From: Anaeramoeba flamelloides
Taxonomy: Eukaryota; Metamonada; Anaeramoebidae
Direction: 5' to 3'
Assembly (NCBI GenBank): GCA_027625915.1
Contig: JANTQA010000036.1
Location: forward strand, 2,165,501 to 2,229,500
Length of the DNA: 64,000 nucleotides
A model generated the notes under the pieces. The model had not been told where the DNA came from. It worked only from the letters and a program-made list of their open reading frames with translations, and made no database searches. This document shows positions 12,377-23,617 of this stretch, piece after piece. The position numbers were made by a program, and so were the translations under genes. The stretch's first letter is position 1. Each line of letters opens with the position of its first letter.

Positions 12377-15104
12377 TATTCATAAAAGAAAAGAATGTTA
12401 AAAAAATGAAAAAGCTCTTTTAATATCTCAACAGTTTTTTTTTTTTTAATGAAAGGAATCTATGACAATCTTATTTCGAACAAAGACGTAATGTGTTTAA
12501 GTCCAAAAAATCGAGAAGTTCCTATTTTTTTAACTTTCTTTCTTACCAAAAACCGAAAATAAATAATTGCTCGATGGTAATTCTTATTAAGGAAATTATT
12601 GATCAAAACAAACTTCTCTAAAGATCAATTAATCATAAACACCTTTTTTAAATCACCTTGAAGTTGAGATTAAGTAACAAGCTCATGATGGGATGTATTT
12701 TTTTTTTTCGTTCATTTTCGTTTTGTGAAATATTTGATTTAGCCAATTTCAAAAATAATATTTCAAATCAGTTGAGTTAGGTTTATTATATTTTCCAATT
12801 GAAGGAAACTATTTTTGACAATCTTTGTTAAACACTTATTCGATACTGTTTTTTGGATAATAAAAGGGAAAAAATTTTCAATTTCATTTTCGTTGTTATT
12901 TTTTAACAAATTTCCAAAGTAAAAGATTGTAATTTATGATCTTTATTTATTAATTAGACCTTTTTTCGGCTCTTAATTGATATAAATTTCGTGAATTAAG
13001 AATCTCCAATAAACCCAAAATTTTGGTAGAACAAAAAGTACAAACAAACAGAATATTTATATCCTTTATATTTCAAAAAATCAATAAATCAATTTTTTTT
13101 GACATTAATCACTTTTTTTTACAAAGTTATATAAACTGATTTATAAAAAGTAGACAAAAATCTTTTTAATTAAGTTCTAAAAACAGTTCGACTTGAATTT
13201 ATTTATTGTTTTAATGATTTTTTTAAAAATTTTAGGTAATACTTTTTCGAAAGGACTTTAAAAAGGTGTAGTAAAATATAATAATTGTTTTCATATTTTG
13301 TTCCAAAGGAATAAAATTGAGTATTTAAATAAGTATTTTTTACAAATTTTGGGTGTCATGATTTATAAAAGCAGAATCATTCAAAATAATTCTTTAATGA
13401 ACTAAATTACTGATATTTATAAAATAATCTAAAAAAAAAAAATTTAAAACTTTTCCTTTACCTTTTCCTAATAGAGCCACAAATTACAACCAACTTCTTT
13501 GAAAACACTTTTAGTAAAAGAAAAAATAAGAAAAGAAATTAAAAAATCCCCCCTCCTTATTATATAATTATAAATATTGTGAAAACAAATAAAAATGTAC
13601 TATATTTCATTGTTTATTAATTTTACAGTTAATAAAATAACCCTAAATGGCATTGGTAAACATTTATTTCAAATTAAAAATTATCTTGATTTTTTTTATA
13701 GGATTTTATGAATTAAATGTTCAAAGAATTTGGTAATAAATAGTGTGCAAATATGTTATGGGGATCTGAAAGGTTTACTATTAAAATAAAAAAAAAGAAT
13801 AAATAAGATTCTAATTGGAAAATTTAACTCAATAAAAAGAGTTACTTTTTGAAAAGAAAAATAATCAGCAAAAAAAAAGATAAATTTCCAAAAAATCTGA
13901 CAATTTTAATAATTTTAAACATATTAAATTTATAATATGAAATTTTATCAAAAGGTCAACCAATTTACATTTGGGATTGATATATAATAGGGTATGCGTT
14001 ATTTACGAATCGATTAGATACTGTATTCAAACTTGAAAGTAAAAAAATAAGCTCAAATTTAATGGTAAGGACAATTTTATACAAAAAACCAGTATTTTTT
14101 TATTTCTTACTGAAAGGAAATAATCTTTAAAAAAAAAAAAAAGAGAATATTTATTTCATGTTTTTATGTTTAATATTGAATAAAATTACTTTTTATTTAC
14201 TTGATTTTATTTTTAATTCCTCTTCTAAAAAAAAATCCAATCTCAAAATTTTCTATGAAAATAGGGACTTTATTTTCAAAACAATTTTCCAAATTAATTA
14301 TAATCCAATTTTCATATTATTCATTTAATTCAGATTTAATTAAAGAAAATAATTAATTTATGTTATTCTTTTTCCCAAATATTTATTTATTTTATAGTTT
14401 TATTTGATTTTAAAATAATAAAATTCCAATTAAAAATAAACTCAAAAGAATGATAATCAACTCTTTTAATAATTTCATAATATTTTCTTTATGTTTGTGT
14501 TTAAAATTACATATACTGGTATTGGATGGTATATCTATTTAAAAATAATTTTATATTCATCTTATTTTTTGATAAGAAAAGTATTTTATTTTTAAATTAA
14601 ATGCCCCAAATTTAAAACCTTAAACATATAATGTTTTTCAATTAACTAAGAAAAATTCTTCAGAATGTAATATTTGACTATCTCTTTTTCAATTTTAAAC
14701 CAAATTTTTTTCTTTCTGCATCTAATTAAATACCTCTTTAATAATTATTTTTCTTTATGATAAAAAAGTGAATTGATTTCCATTTACATATACATTTTTA
14801 TAAATTTTATCAGAATTTTTTTTTTGTTGTTATTTTAATGATCTAGAGGGCTCTCAGGAATTTTCTAATACCTCATAGTATTCTAACCCAAATATGAGTA
14901 TAGAGACATTGAGAATTTTTTGATTAAAAAGTGCTTTTTTTTTGAAAATACAACAAAATTTTTAAACCAATTGTTTTGACTTTTACTTATCAATCTTCAA
15001 TAATTGTAATATTTTGACTTTCAGTTAAGCTACTTATTTTTAAATCATTTTTGTTGGTTAAAGTATTGTATTTCAACTTAGATCAAACATAAAATTTAAT
15101 CTTA
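12377..15104. other. Gene-free AT-rich interval upstream of the USP gene
   Basis: No open frame of coding character was found on either strand. The interval is poly-A/T rich and should contain the promoter of the minus-strand USP gene near 12380-12600, but no defined promoter element can be pointed to. Confidence 0.4.
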
Positions 15105-15680
15105 TTTAAGGCTTACAATCCTTTAAATTTGAAAAAAGATTATCTTATATCTTATCTAGCCACTGGCTAATTTGGTTCTTAGCTGATTGATCTTGTGCTT
15201 GATAGGGGTTTTACTAGTGGTTCAGAAATGTAATTTTTGAGACTTTATTTTTACTTCCGAAATTCAAATTGAAGAGTGTAAGATTAATTAGCTATAAGGT
15301 AAGTTTTAAATAAATTTTGATTTTGATTAAAGTTTGTGATCGAAATTTTTATTTAGTTTTGGGTTTATTTAGTAATTTATAAAAAATTATTTGTTTTTTC
15401 ATTTAGTTAATTAAGAAAAAAGGAAATGAATAATTCAACCAACAACACAAAAATCTCACTTTATTTAAAACTTACCTTATAGCTAATTAATCTTACACTC
15501 TTCAATTCGGATTTCGAAAGAAAAATTAAATTATCAAAAATTACCTTTTTGAACCACTATTAAAACTCATACCAAGCACAAGATCGATCAGCTAAGAACC
15601 AAATTAAAAAGTTATCAGACCCTACATAAGATAATCTTTTTTCCAATTTCCCGGATTGTAAACCTTAAATTCTACCAAAA
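15105..15680. mobile_element. Fold-back (long inverted repeat) element directly upstream of ISY1
   Basis: Two arms of about 205 bp (15105-15312 and 15465-15675) are inverse copies: the left contains GAAGAGTGTAAGATTAATTA and GCTATAAGGTAAGTTTTAAA, the right the reverse complements of both. The outer ends read AAGGCTTACAATCC and GGATTGTAAACCTT. The loop is about 150 bp. A half-copy of one arm occurs at 63520-63715. No coding frame lies inside. The right arm stops only about 60 bp before the ISY1 ATG, so the element may overlap that gene's promoter or 5' UTR. Confidence 0.75.
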
Positions 15681-15741
15681 GAAATTTCATTTTTTTTAAT
15701 ACGACTCTTTCTCTTAAAATTCAGCTCTATCCAAATTCAAA

Positions 15742-16467
15742 ATGGCACGTAATGAAGAAAAAGCAAATGCAATGCTCAACCGTTTCATTGAAATGGAAAA
15801 AAGACAACAGCAAGGGCCAAAAAGAAGAATGCCACGTAACCCACAAGATTGCCGAAATTTAAAGCAAGCTGAGAAGTGGAGGGAGGTGTTGGTTCGCAAA
15901 ATCAGCAAGAAGGTAACTGAAATACACAAGGAGACACTGAGTGAATTTCGAATCCGTTCGTTAAATGATGAAATTAATTATTTGATTCGGAAGAAAATCG
16001 ATTGGGAAGAGAGAATTATGGAATTAGGAGGCACAAATTATCTTGAGGTTCTTTTTAAAGATTCAAATGAACGCAAAAAAATTATTCAAGAAAAAAAAGT
16101 TTACAAATACTTTGGTACTTCGAGGAAACTAGAAGGAACAAAAATGTTCTTAGAGAATGAAAAAATTACGTCCAAAATATCAAATGTCAATACAAATCTT
16201 CGTGAAAGGGTGAACTATCAATACTACGGCTTTAGTAATGAACAAGATCAAGAATTAGAGAAAGAAGAGAAAATTGTTGAAAATATTGGTAAGTTCTTAT
16301 TAAAATTTTTTTTTAATTTGTTTTTTTCTTTTTGAGGTTCACAACGGGAAATTAAACCATCATATTTGCCATCTTTGAGATCAAAAAAGATCAAAATATA
16401 CCAAATTGAATTAAAAAGTATTCAAAATAACAAGAAAAAGAAGAATCATACAATTAATCTTGTTTGA
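15742..16467 (+). CDS. ISY1: ISY1-like pre-mRNA splicing factor (two exons)
   Basis: ISY1 acts in the Prp19/NTC-associated part of the spliceosome in the nucleus, stabilising the catalytic core during and after the first step. The protein starts MARNEEKANAMLNRFIEMEK and carries the family blocks QDCRNLKQAEKWR, LNDEINYLIRKK, RIMELGGTNY, VYKYFG and YQYYGF. Exon 1 runs 15742-16288 and ends ATT G/GTAAGT. A 48-nt intron (16289-16336, T-rich, ending TTTTTGAG) leads to exon 2 (16337-16467), which adds GSQREIKPSYLPSLRSKK and ends with TGA. The predicted 225 residues are shorter than animal ISY1 (about 285): the acidic region is very reduced. Without the splice the frame would end in poly-Phe at 16335. 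The start follows the universal MARNEEKA beginning. A fold-back repeat abuts the 5' side. Confidence 0.92.
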
Positions 16468-16921
16468 ATAAAATGATTCATTTCATTTGCAATTGTAATC
16501 TAAAAAACACAAAAGGTCGGTTACAAATATTATTTGAAAAACAAGAAACAATTTCATTTTAACATTGTTTGTTCATTTTTGGTTTGCTAGTTTCTTTTTT
16601 CATTTCTGTTAAAGCTGTTCCAACTCATCTGTGGAAATTTATAAACATTGAGATTGATTGTTTTAAGTCTAAAAAATCCACCAAAAGTTTCATAAAAAAT
16701 CAAAAAAACGATGAAACATTTTTACTTGTTTTAGAATTCAATATTGTTCAATTCTTTAACTTGATCTTATTTTTGGTATGTAATTTTTTAGATTACTAAT
16801 TTTCATTTAAAACTCAAAAGTGAGTGTACTGGTATTAACTTGTCAATAATCCGATTTTTTAAAAGGGGGGATGTTAATTTTCCATAAATCGATTTGGGAA
16901 TTCAAATAACCCAATAAAGTA
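16468..16921 (+). other. ISY1 downstream region with an unassigned open frame
   Basis: An open frame at 16569-16799 has mixed codon usage and a hydrophobic beginning (FGLLVSFFISVKA) but no ATG, no recognisable domain and an in-frame TAA just upstream. It may be chance. Otherwise the segment is AT-rich 3' flank. Confidence 0.25.
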
Positions 16922-17390
16922 GTGAAAAAAATCCCTGACAAGATTTTTAATTGTGAATATTCGGAAAATTGATGAGTAATTTCTTTTATTTAAAATCAAA
17001 TCCTTTTTTTTTAAGAATCAAAATTGTTAAATTTATAACTCACCCACTGATTAGAATGATGATTAATGAAATTACAATTATTCAAAATACAATTATACAA
17101 AAAAAAGCAAAAATAAAAAATATCGTTTACCAAACTCTAGCAAACCTCTATAAAACTTGATTCTTTTTCAAAAAAATTAGATCTACTTAGGCTATTAAAC
17201 TATTACTTGAGTAATTCTAGAGATATCCTAATTTAATGAATTTTAGGTAGGTTTATTACTATCTTCATAAAATATTTGGTTATTTATAAAAAGGGATTTG
17301 ATTTAAAATATTTGCAATTAGACAACAATTTTACTAATATTCACAATTAAAAATCTTGTTCGGGATTATTTTCGTCGGGTATTTTTTTCA
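16922..17390. mobile_element. 469-bp TA-flanked MITE, GTGAAAAAAAT family
   Basis: The left end GTGAAAAAAATCCCTGACAA and the inverse of the right end (GTGAAAAAAATACCC, then GAACAAGATTTTTAATTGTG) match over about 60 bp, and TA flanks both ends (16920-16921 and 17391-17392). There is no transposase frame. A Lys/Ile-rich open frame inside (16969-17160) has no recognisable domain. I saw only this copy in the window. Confidence 0.7.
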
Positions 17391-17392
17391 CT

Positions 17393-18307
17393 ACTATAAA
17401 AAAAAAATGAAAAGCAACCGAAATGTTTTTACATTTAAATTTCACTTACCATGATTGAAATAACTGTTAAAAAAAAATGATAATTTCTTATTTTACAAGT
17501 TTAAATGGAAAATTTTAAAATATTTATTGAGACATTTTTATTGTTAGTTTCTTTTTTCATCTTTTTTAATACTTTTAAACTCTTTCATTCCTTTAAAGTG
17601 TGTAGTATTTTTTTAAAATTATTTAAAGGTTATTATTATTGAAGAAGTGTAAATTACACTCTAAATGTACTTTTACTTAAATTTCCTCAAAGATAATTTA
17701 AGCTTAAAATCATAGATTTCATCATTGTTCAAGGGAACAACATACCCAAAATTTTTTTATGTTTAAAAGAAAAAAAAAATTGAAAATAAAAATTTAAAAA
17801 GAAAAAGAAAGAAAAAAAAATATTTAAAAAAGGGGTTATAAGAAACAATTGGTAAAAAATCAAAAAAAAAAAAAAAAAAACAATGCTATCTTTAATTAAG
17901 AACACCCAAAAACACATCCTCAATAATTTTGGTTAATTTAATTTGATAATTGATCATGAATGTTCACTTAGGGATCGTTGTTTAATTGTTGTAATTTCCT
18001 TTTTTCTTTCTTGATCTTATTTTGCTTTAAATCTTTGCTATTTTTTGCCTTTGCTTTTTAGTTTTTATTTTCAAGTTACTCCATACTTTCGTGTTTCAGT
18101 GTCACAGTATTAGCAAGAAACCACTTGTTTTTTTTCCTTTGTAACTCTTCTTCACAATATAAAGAAGATTCAGTCAGCGAAAAAACGGAAAAAAATAAAA
18201 TTATTTAAAGATTGTTTGGTTTTGGATACACAGCGCCTATAAAATTTTAAATACACACAATTCGTTCTGTGTAATAAGTTGTAATTTGAAATTACAAATT
18301 TAACATA
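17393..18307. other. Gene-free interval between MITE and pogo element
   Basis: Poly-A/T-rich DNA with no coding frame. The minus-strand frame at 17729-17923 is low-complexity Phe translated from A runs. Confidence 0.4.
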
Positions 18308-20425
18308 AACTTAATTTCTAGTCAAAGGTAACCAAATTTTTTTTTACAAATATCAATTATTTTTTATAATTGACCTTTGAAGAACAAATAAGAAATAAGT
18401 AGAATGATCCACATCAGAGAAAAGTAGATACCATTATGAAGTAAATCTAATAAATCAATAGATTTTCTTGAAAATTCAAAATTCTTAATTTACACCTCTT
18501 GAGAAAAAAGAATAATTTCCATTCTGATCTTTAATTAAAGATAAAGAAAATTCAAATAGAAATTAATATGTTTTTTCTACAATCATTTACACTGTTTCAA
18601 TAAAATTAAAATAACACATTTTATCTGGTGAACCAAGATCTTGCAATAAAAAAAAATTTGAAAATGAATTACACTTTTGTAAAAAATTTTGAAGTTTGTG
18701 ATCTTTCGAAAAAAAAATGAAATGGAAAATGAATTGGAAAATCGAATAAAAAGTAAGAGAAGTTTTATTTTGTTTTGTTTCTAAATTATTTTGGTTAATA
18801 TTAATTGGAGTTGGTTAGTATATTTGTAAAGATTTCTTTTAGTTGTCTTGATTGTGTCTAATTCTTTTCTTAGTTTGTTTTTCCTCCCTTTGTTTTAATT
18901 TCTCGACGATTTCAGGTTGGGTTAATAAAGTACCTCCTAAATGGATTCTTTTTGAAGGTGTGGAAACTGAGGATTTATTATTAATCTTCAGGCTAAATCC
19001 TGTTTTCTCTGGGTTTAGTGGATAGATACCAGTGTGTTTAAAGGCGGAAATAATATTTTTAAATGTAAAAGCAACTTGCATTAGTAACAAAGTGAGTAAA
19101 GGACTTTGGAATGTCTTGACGTTTAAGATGATTTTTTAATGAACAAAATATCCCACAGTCAAGTGGTTGATAAATGTGTGTTCCGTTGGCTGGAAAACAA
19201 ACTATATCGATACCATGTTTAATTGCCAATTCGCATGTTCTAACATCAAAATGTGATTTATGACCATCTAATGTTAATAATGCCGGGTGGTTAGAATTGA
19301 GTCGATTTCTTGTTTTTTCTAAAAATGGGATGAATGTTTTTAACATCCATAAATGATAAATATCTCTATCAATGAATCCTGAATTTGTTTGAACAAAATC
19401 TAATTGGACTAAATGATTTTGGAGAATTAATTTGCTTGGTATTGTTTTCAGTTTACTGATAATTAGAGTTGGTAAACTTGAACCATCAGAAGAAACACAA
19501 CAAACTGCAGAAATATGAAATGAGCTTTTTTCTAAATTTCGTTTTGGTTTTTGAATTGAATTTGGACATACGACCTTCATTGATAATCTATTTGAATCAT
19601 TGCAGATGGGAGTTTCATCCATATTAAAGATAAATTCAGGTGGGTAATGATATTTTTCGAATAAGACCTTCATTAGCCCCCAATAGCGATTAACTTCAAT
19701 TTGTGAAACTTCTGTTCTTTTTTTTTCAATTTGCGAAGAGTTACCAAGTTTTATTTTATTTCTTTTTGACCAACTATAAATCCATTGATGACTTAAAATA
19801 CAATCTTCTGGGTTATAGTTCTGCGTGTTTTTCAATCGATTTTTCTTGATTATCCTATTTGCTTTACATACAACTTCTCGAATAGTTGGTGATTTATTTT
19901 GTTCGCATTTTTTCAAAATGAATTTTTTTAAAAGTTCTTCTTCATTTTCTAAAAGTTTTGCTGGTCTTCCAACTTTCTTTACGTTTTTTTCTTTCAAGTA
20001 TTTCTTTTTTCGATACAAAAAAGAGTTTTGTTTTACACCAAAATATTTGCAAATTTCAGATTCTTTTATTTTAAGTTTCTTTTCATTTTCCAAAATTATT
20101 GATAATCTTGCTGCCTTTTCGAGTTTATCTTTCATATTTCGAAATTCTGAACTTGATACATATTTTGAAAGGTCAGTATTATTCTTCAAATTCATGTTAA
20201 ATACAAAAAAAGTAAAATTTAAAAAAATGATGAAAAATTTTCGAAATTAGAATTTTTCGAAAAAAATAGCTTTTCAAAATTTATTACAAAAGTGTTAGGT
20301 ATCAAAAAAAAAATTTAAAAAAAAAAGAAAAATTAAAAAATGTGAAAAAATGATTTCAATTTTGAAATTTTCTAAAATTTATTTTTTCTTCGAATATCCA
20401 GTCAAACCCTTTAAACGCGTGTAAT

Positions 20426-20458
<33 letters not shown>

Positions 20459-20478
20459 GATTTGACTGGAAAATAGTT
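18308..20478 (-). mobile_element. Pogo-family DNA transposon, about 2.17 kb, TA-flanked
   Basis: Ends are AACTTAATTTCTAGTCAAAG on the left and TTTGACTGGAAAATAGTT on the right (imperfect inverse copies), each flanked by TA (18306-18307, 20479-20480). It carries one transposase gene on the minus strand. A C7 plus T23 run (20431-20460) lies just inside the right end. Two shorter copies, 28429-28940 and 42594-43315, share both ends but lack the gene, which confirms the boundaries independently. Confidence 0.85.
18839..20195 (-). pseudogene. Pogo/Tigger-type DDE transposase, one frame change near the 3' end
   Basis: The main frame (20195 to 19059, ATG start) encodes 378 residues: a psq-like HTH (about residues 28-65), a CENP-B-type second HTH (75-150, starting GRPAK), then the DDE_1 nuclease. 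The catalytic triad is visible as FIFNMDETP (D193), LLTLDGHKSH (D310) and QPLDCGIF (D346), spacing DD35D. The family cuts and pastes its element at TA sites. The frame ends at SCFYI, while the overlapping frame at 18839-19090 continues with the expected C-terminal pattern AFTFKNIISAFKHTGIYPLN. A one-base shift or small deletion near 19070-19090 has therefore separated the tail; no splice signal explains it. The nuclease core is complete, so the copy looks recently active but probably damaged. Confidence 0.88.
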
Positions 20479-20480
20479 TA

Positions 20481-21273
20481 GATAAGCAATTGTTGTCAAA
20501 TAATATCCAAAGTAAAGATATTTTTAAAAAGTGAAAACTAAAAGTTCAAATAAACAATTTATTAAATTGTTTCTTTAAAGTTATTGAACACTTTTTATGG
20601 GTACTTTTCCAAACTGTCAGTTGACATTTTTTGAATATTTATGTAATTCCAAACATTATTAACTATGATTATATTATTATAAATAATTAATTGAATTAAC
20701 TAAAATTAATATTATATATACTAAATCTTTGTCTATTTTTATTCTAACTTTTGTTAAAAAAATTATTCATATTTAATCCTCTAAATTTTTATATTTCTCT
20801 TTTTTCTATTAAATAAAATAGTCCGGAAAAAAATGATCGATGAATGGGATAAAATACATAAAATCAAGGAAATGAATTAATATATTTATTCAAAAATAAT
20901 ATTATCAAAATTTTTTGTTGAAAAAGGAACAAATCTGAATTTTTTAATTTCAATAAAATTGTAAACTCATTTCTTACTTATTAATTATTATTTTTTTCTT
21001 TAAATATGAGAAAAAAAATTCAATCTTTTCTTGGTTGATATTTCCAAAGGGGTATATTATTAAATTTCAAATTTGGTCAAATTGAATTTTTTTCGTATTT
21101 TTGAAGAGTGCCTTGATTATTTTCAACAGTATGAAAGTTTTTAATGGTTTTTACTGATGGTGAGAGGAAAAAATAATAAAGATTATTTTGTGATTAGTAA
21201 TATTGAATTACTTAAATTCTAGAAAATTCAAAATGTTGAAATCATCAATACTAAATATTTTGTGTTGAATTCT
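20481..21273. other. Gene-free AT-rich interval
   Basis: Nothing recognisable: no coding frame, no clear repeat copy. Confidence 0.4.
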
Positions 21274-21415
21274 AAATGGGAAAATTTTCACTTCATTTTC
21301 AATTTCCTTTTAAAAATAGTTTGGTTAACTACTCCAGAAACAGAAACCTACTTCTTTGGGAACTCGATTTTACTAAGAAAAATCAGGAAAATGAAGTGAA
21401 AATTTTTTTCCATTT
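21274..21415. mobile_element. Small MITE (about 140 bp), AAATGGnAAAA/TTTTCACTTCATTTTC family, copy 1
   Basis: The left end AAATGGGAAAATTTTCACTT is the inverse of the right end, with the shared core TTTTCACTTCATTTTC. The spacer is about 80 bp. A second copy lies at 42837-42968, inserted inside a pogo derivative. Confidence 0.7.
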
Positions 21416-21734
21416 GAAATTCAAATACCAGTATTTTTAAAATTTTATTCGAAACCCAATTTTAACAGCCAAATTTAAGTGGAAATTTTTTACACTTTAA
21501 AACAAGTTACAAAAGTCTAATTCGATCTTTTAATTAGTTTTTTTTTACAAAATCCAAGTCAAAATTCCCTAGCATACTCTATTCTACCCAAGATACCTTA
21601 AACTGTACGAAAAATGGTTTTTTAAAAAACATACAGCCAATAGATTTCAATAGAATTGACTATTTTGAAAAAAATGTAAAATATATACAAATTTTGAAAT
21701 TTGAACAAATTTGAAAAGTAATAATTTTCCCTTC

Positions 21735-22140
21735 AAAAGGGTTAAATTTCTTCAATTTAAAACAAATTGTTTTCTTTAAGTATATAATCAATTTAATTCG
21801 ATTTAATCTAACTTGTGGTTATTTTGTAATCGTCTATATTTAACAGAGTAAGGATTTTTGACACATTCTTGAGTATAAAAAATAACTCATTTGAGAAATG
21901 AAAAAAATAAAAAAAAATTAAAAAAATTTTGAAAAGTTCCAAATAGCTATACTTCAAAACGAACAAAATTGTTTTTAAAATTCTAATTTACAGCCATTCA
22001 AATTGGAAATTGAGTGTCGCTCTTTTGCGTTTTTTTCTTAAAATATACAAGTTTTTAATTGTTGTTTTTTTGAGATCTAAAGTACACTAGATGTTGATTA
22101 GTTTTTGTTTGGTATTGGGAACTGATAAAAATTGTAACAT
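21735..22140 (+). repeat. Dispersed repeat family D, copy 2
   Basis: It matches 7905-8330 in the same orientation, with shared blocks AAATAACTCATTTGAGAAAT, CATTCAAATT, AAATTGAGTGTCGCTCTTT and ACTGATAAAAATT. No coding frame. Confidence 0.6.
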
Positions 22141-23617
22141 TATTTTTTTCCATTTCAGAAAATTATTTTTAACCTTAATGACTGGGACTTTAATTATAAA
22201 AAAAAATAAAAAGGTTTCTAGTTTTTATCAAGATTATAAATAAATCCAAGCAAATAAAACTAATTCCAAATCATAATTCTAATAATAATAAAAAAAAAAA
22301 AAATATTATCAAATAACTTGATTTAATAATTCGAGTTAGTTATTTATACTTAAATGAAAAATTAATAAAAAATATTGCTTAATCTTTTAAATTTCAACTA
22401 ATTTCCTAAATTTTTATGAATAAAATAGATCATCAATTTTTTCTTGATCTCCAAGGATTCACTATTTAGGTTTTTTTTTTCTGGTATTTTTAAAATAAAA
22501 TATAAGATCAATTGTTTCGAATCTTTTTCCACAAATATTTAATTAATTTTTCAAAAAATTTGATAATCTTTTTAAATTCCCAATGGCTGTTTTCATGATT
22601 AGATACAGATTTTGGACAGGGTATATTCTAGTCAAAAATGATCATATAAGACAAGTTTTATTTTGAATTCTTGTATTTAAAGTAAAAAAATTATTTGAAA
22701 AAAGTCCAGATTAAATTACAAATGAAATGTATAATCTCATAATTGTAAAAATGGGATTTTCATTTTTTTATTGGAAAATATTTAGGAATATTTTAGATAA
22801 AATTAAAAATTATAAAGAAAATAAAAAAAAAGTTGTATTTAGTCAAATCAAGAAATTTTCAAATAAAAAATTGGTTTAAAAATGATAAAAAATCATTTAA
22901 CATTGAAATAAAAAAAGTATTTTATATGTGTGTCTACCTTCTGTGAGCGGAGTAAACTTATATTTGTTTCAAATTATTTTTTTAATGGTATAGCTCTCAT
23001 GAAGTTCAAGGTGTTTCTCTTTTGTTTGGTTTCTTAAACTCATTTATTAAAATTTTCCAACAACAATAACAATAACATTGAGATATTTTATTGTTTTTTA
23101 AGAATTGGTAACGGTTTTAATTGAAAAAAAAATTAACTTTAAAAAAATATTTTGAAAAAAGCTAGGATATTTGTTTTTAAAAGATGATATAGGCTCGCCT
23201 GAAAAGTGACAATATAAACTCTTTGACTAGTACTTTTAAAAACTCTTATTACGCATGGGTGTAAAAATAACCATAATAATTATTGAATGAGTAATCTAGT
23301 TCCGAAATAGACTAATTTTGCTTTTAATCTTTGCGCAATATTCAACTGAAAATTGAATCCTATTTGGTCAAGAGTCTATTAGTTGACTAAAATCAATTTC
23401 TTATAGATACGTGCGGAAACCAAGAATTAAAAGAAAGTAGAATATTCTTGCTTTCTAATTTTTTTATGTATTCAAGAGAATGTTTGTAGGTTATTGCTCT
23501 GGTTACGTACCACCTTAAAAAAGTTAAACTGAAATTTGAAGATTTTTTACTTCTCTTTTAAATATTAATTCATATTCTCGGTCAATGTGACAGAACATAG
23601 GTTTAATTTATAAAAAT
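22141..23617. other. Gene-free interval
   Basis: No coding frame or assignable repeat was seen. A slightly less AT-rich patch at about 22930-23020 and 23180-23530 shows no open frame of useful length. Confidence 0.35.

Noticed and set aside
15714-15929. Minus-strand Cys/Leu-rich frame
   Set aside because: Antisense to the conserved ISY1 N-terminus.
19825-20250. 141-codon plus-strand Phe-rich frame
   Set aside because: Antisense to the transposase HTH region.
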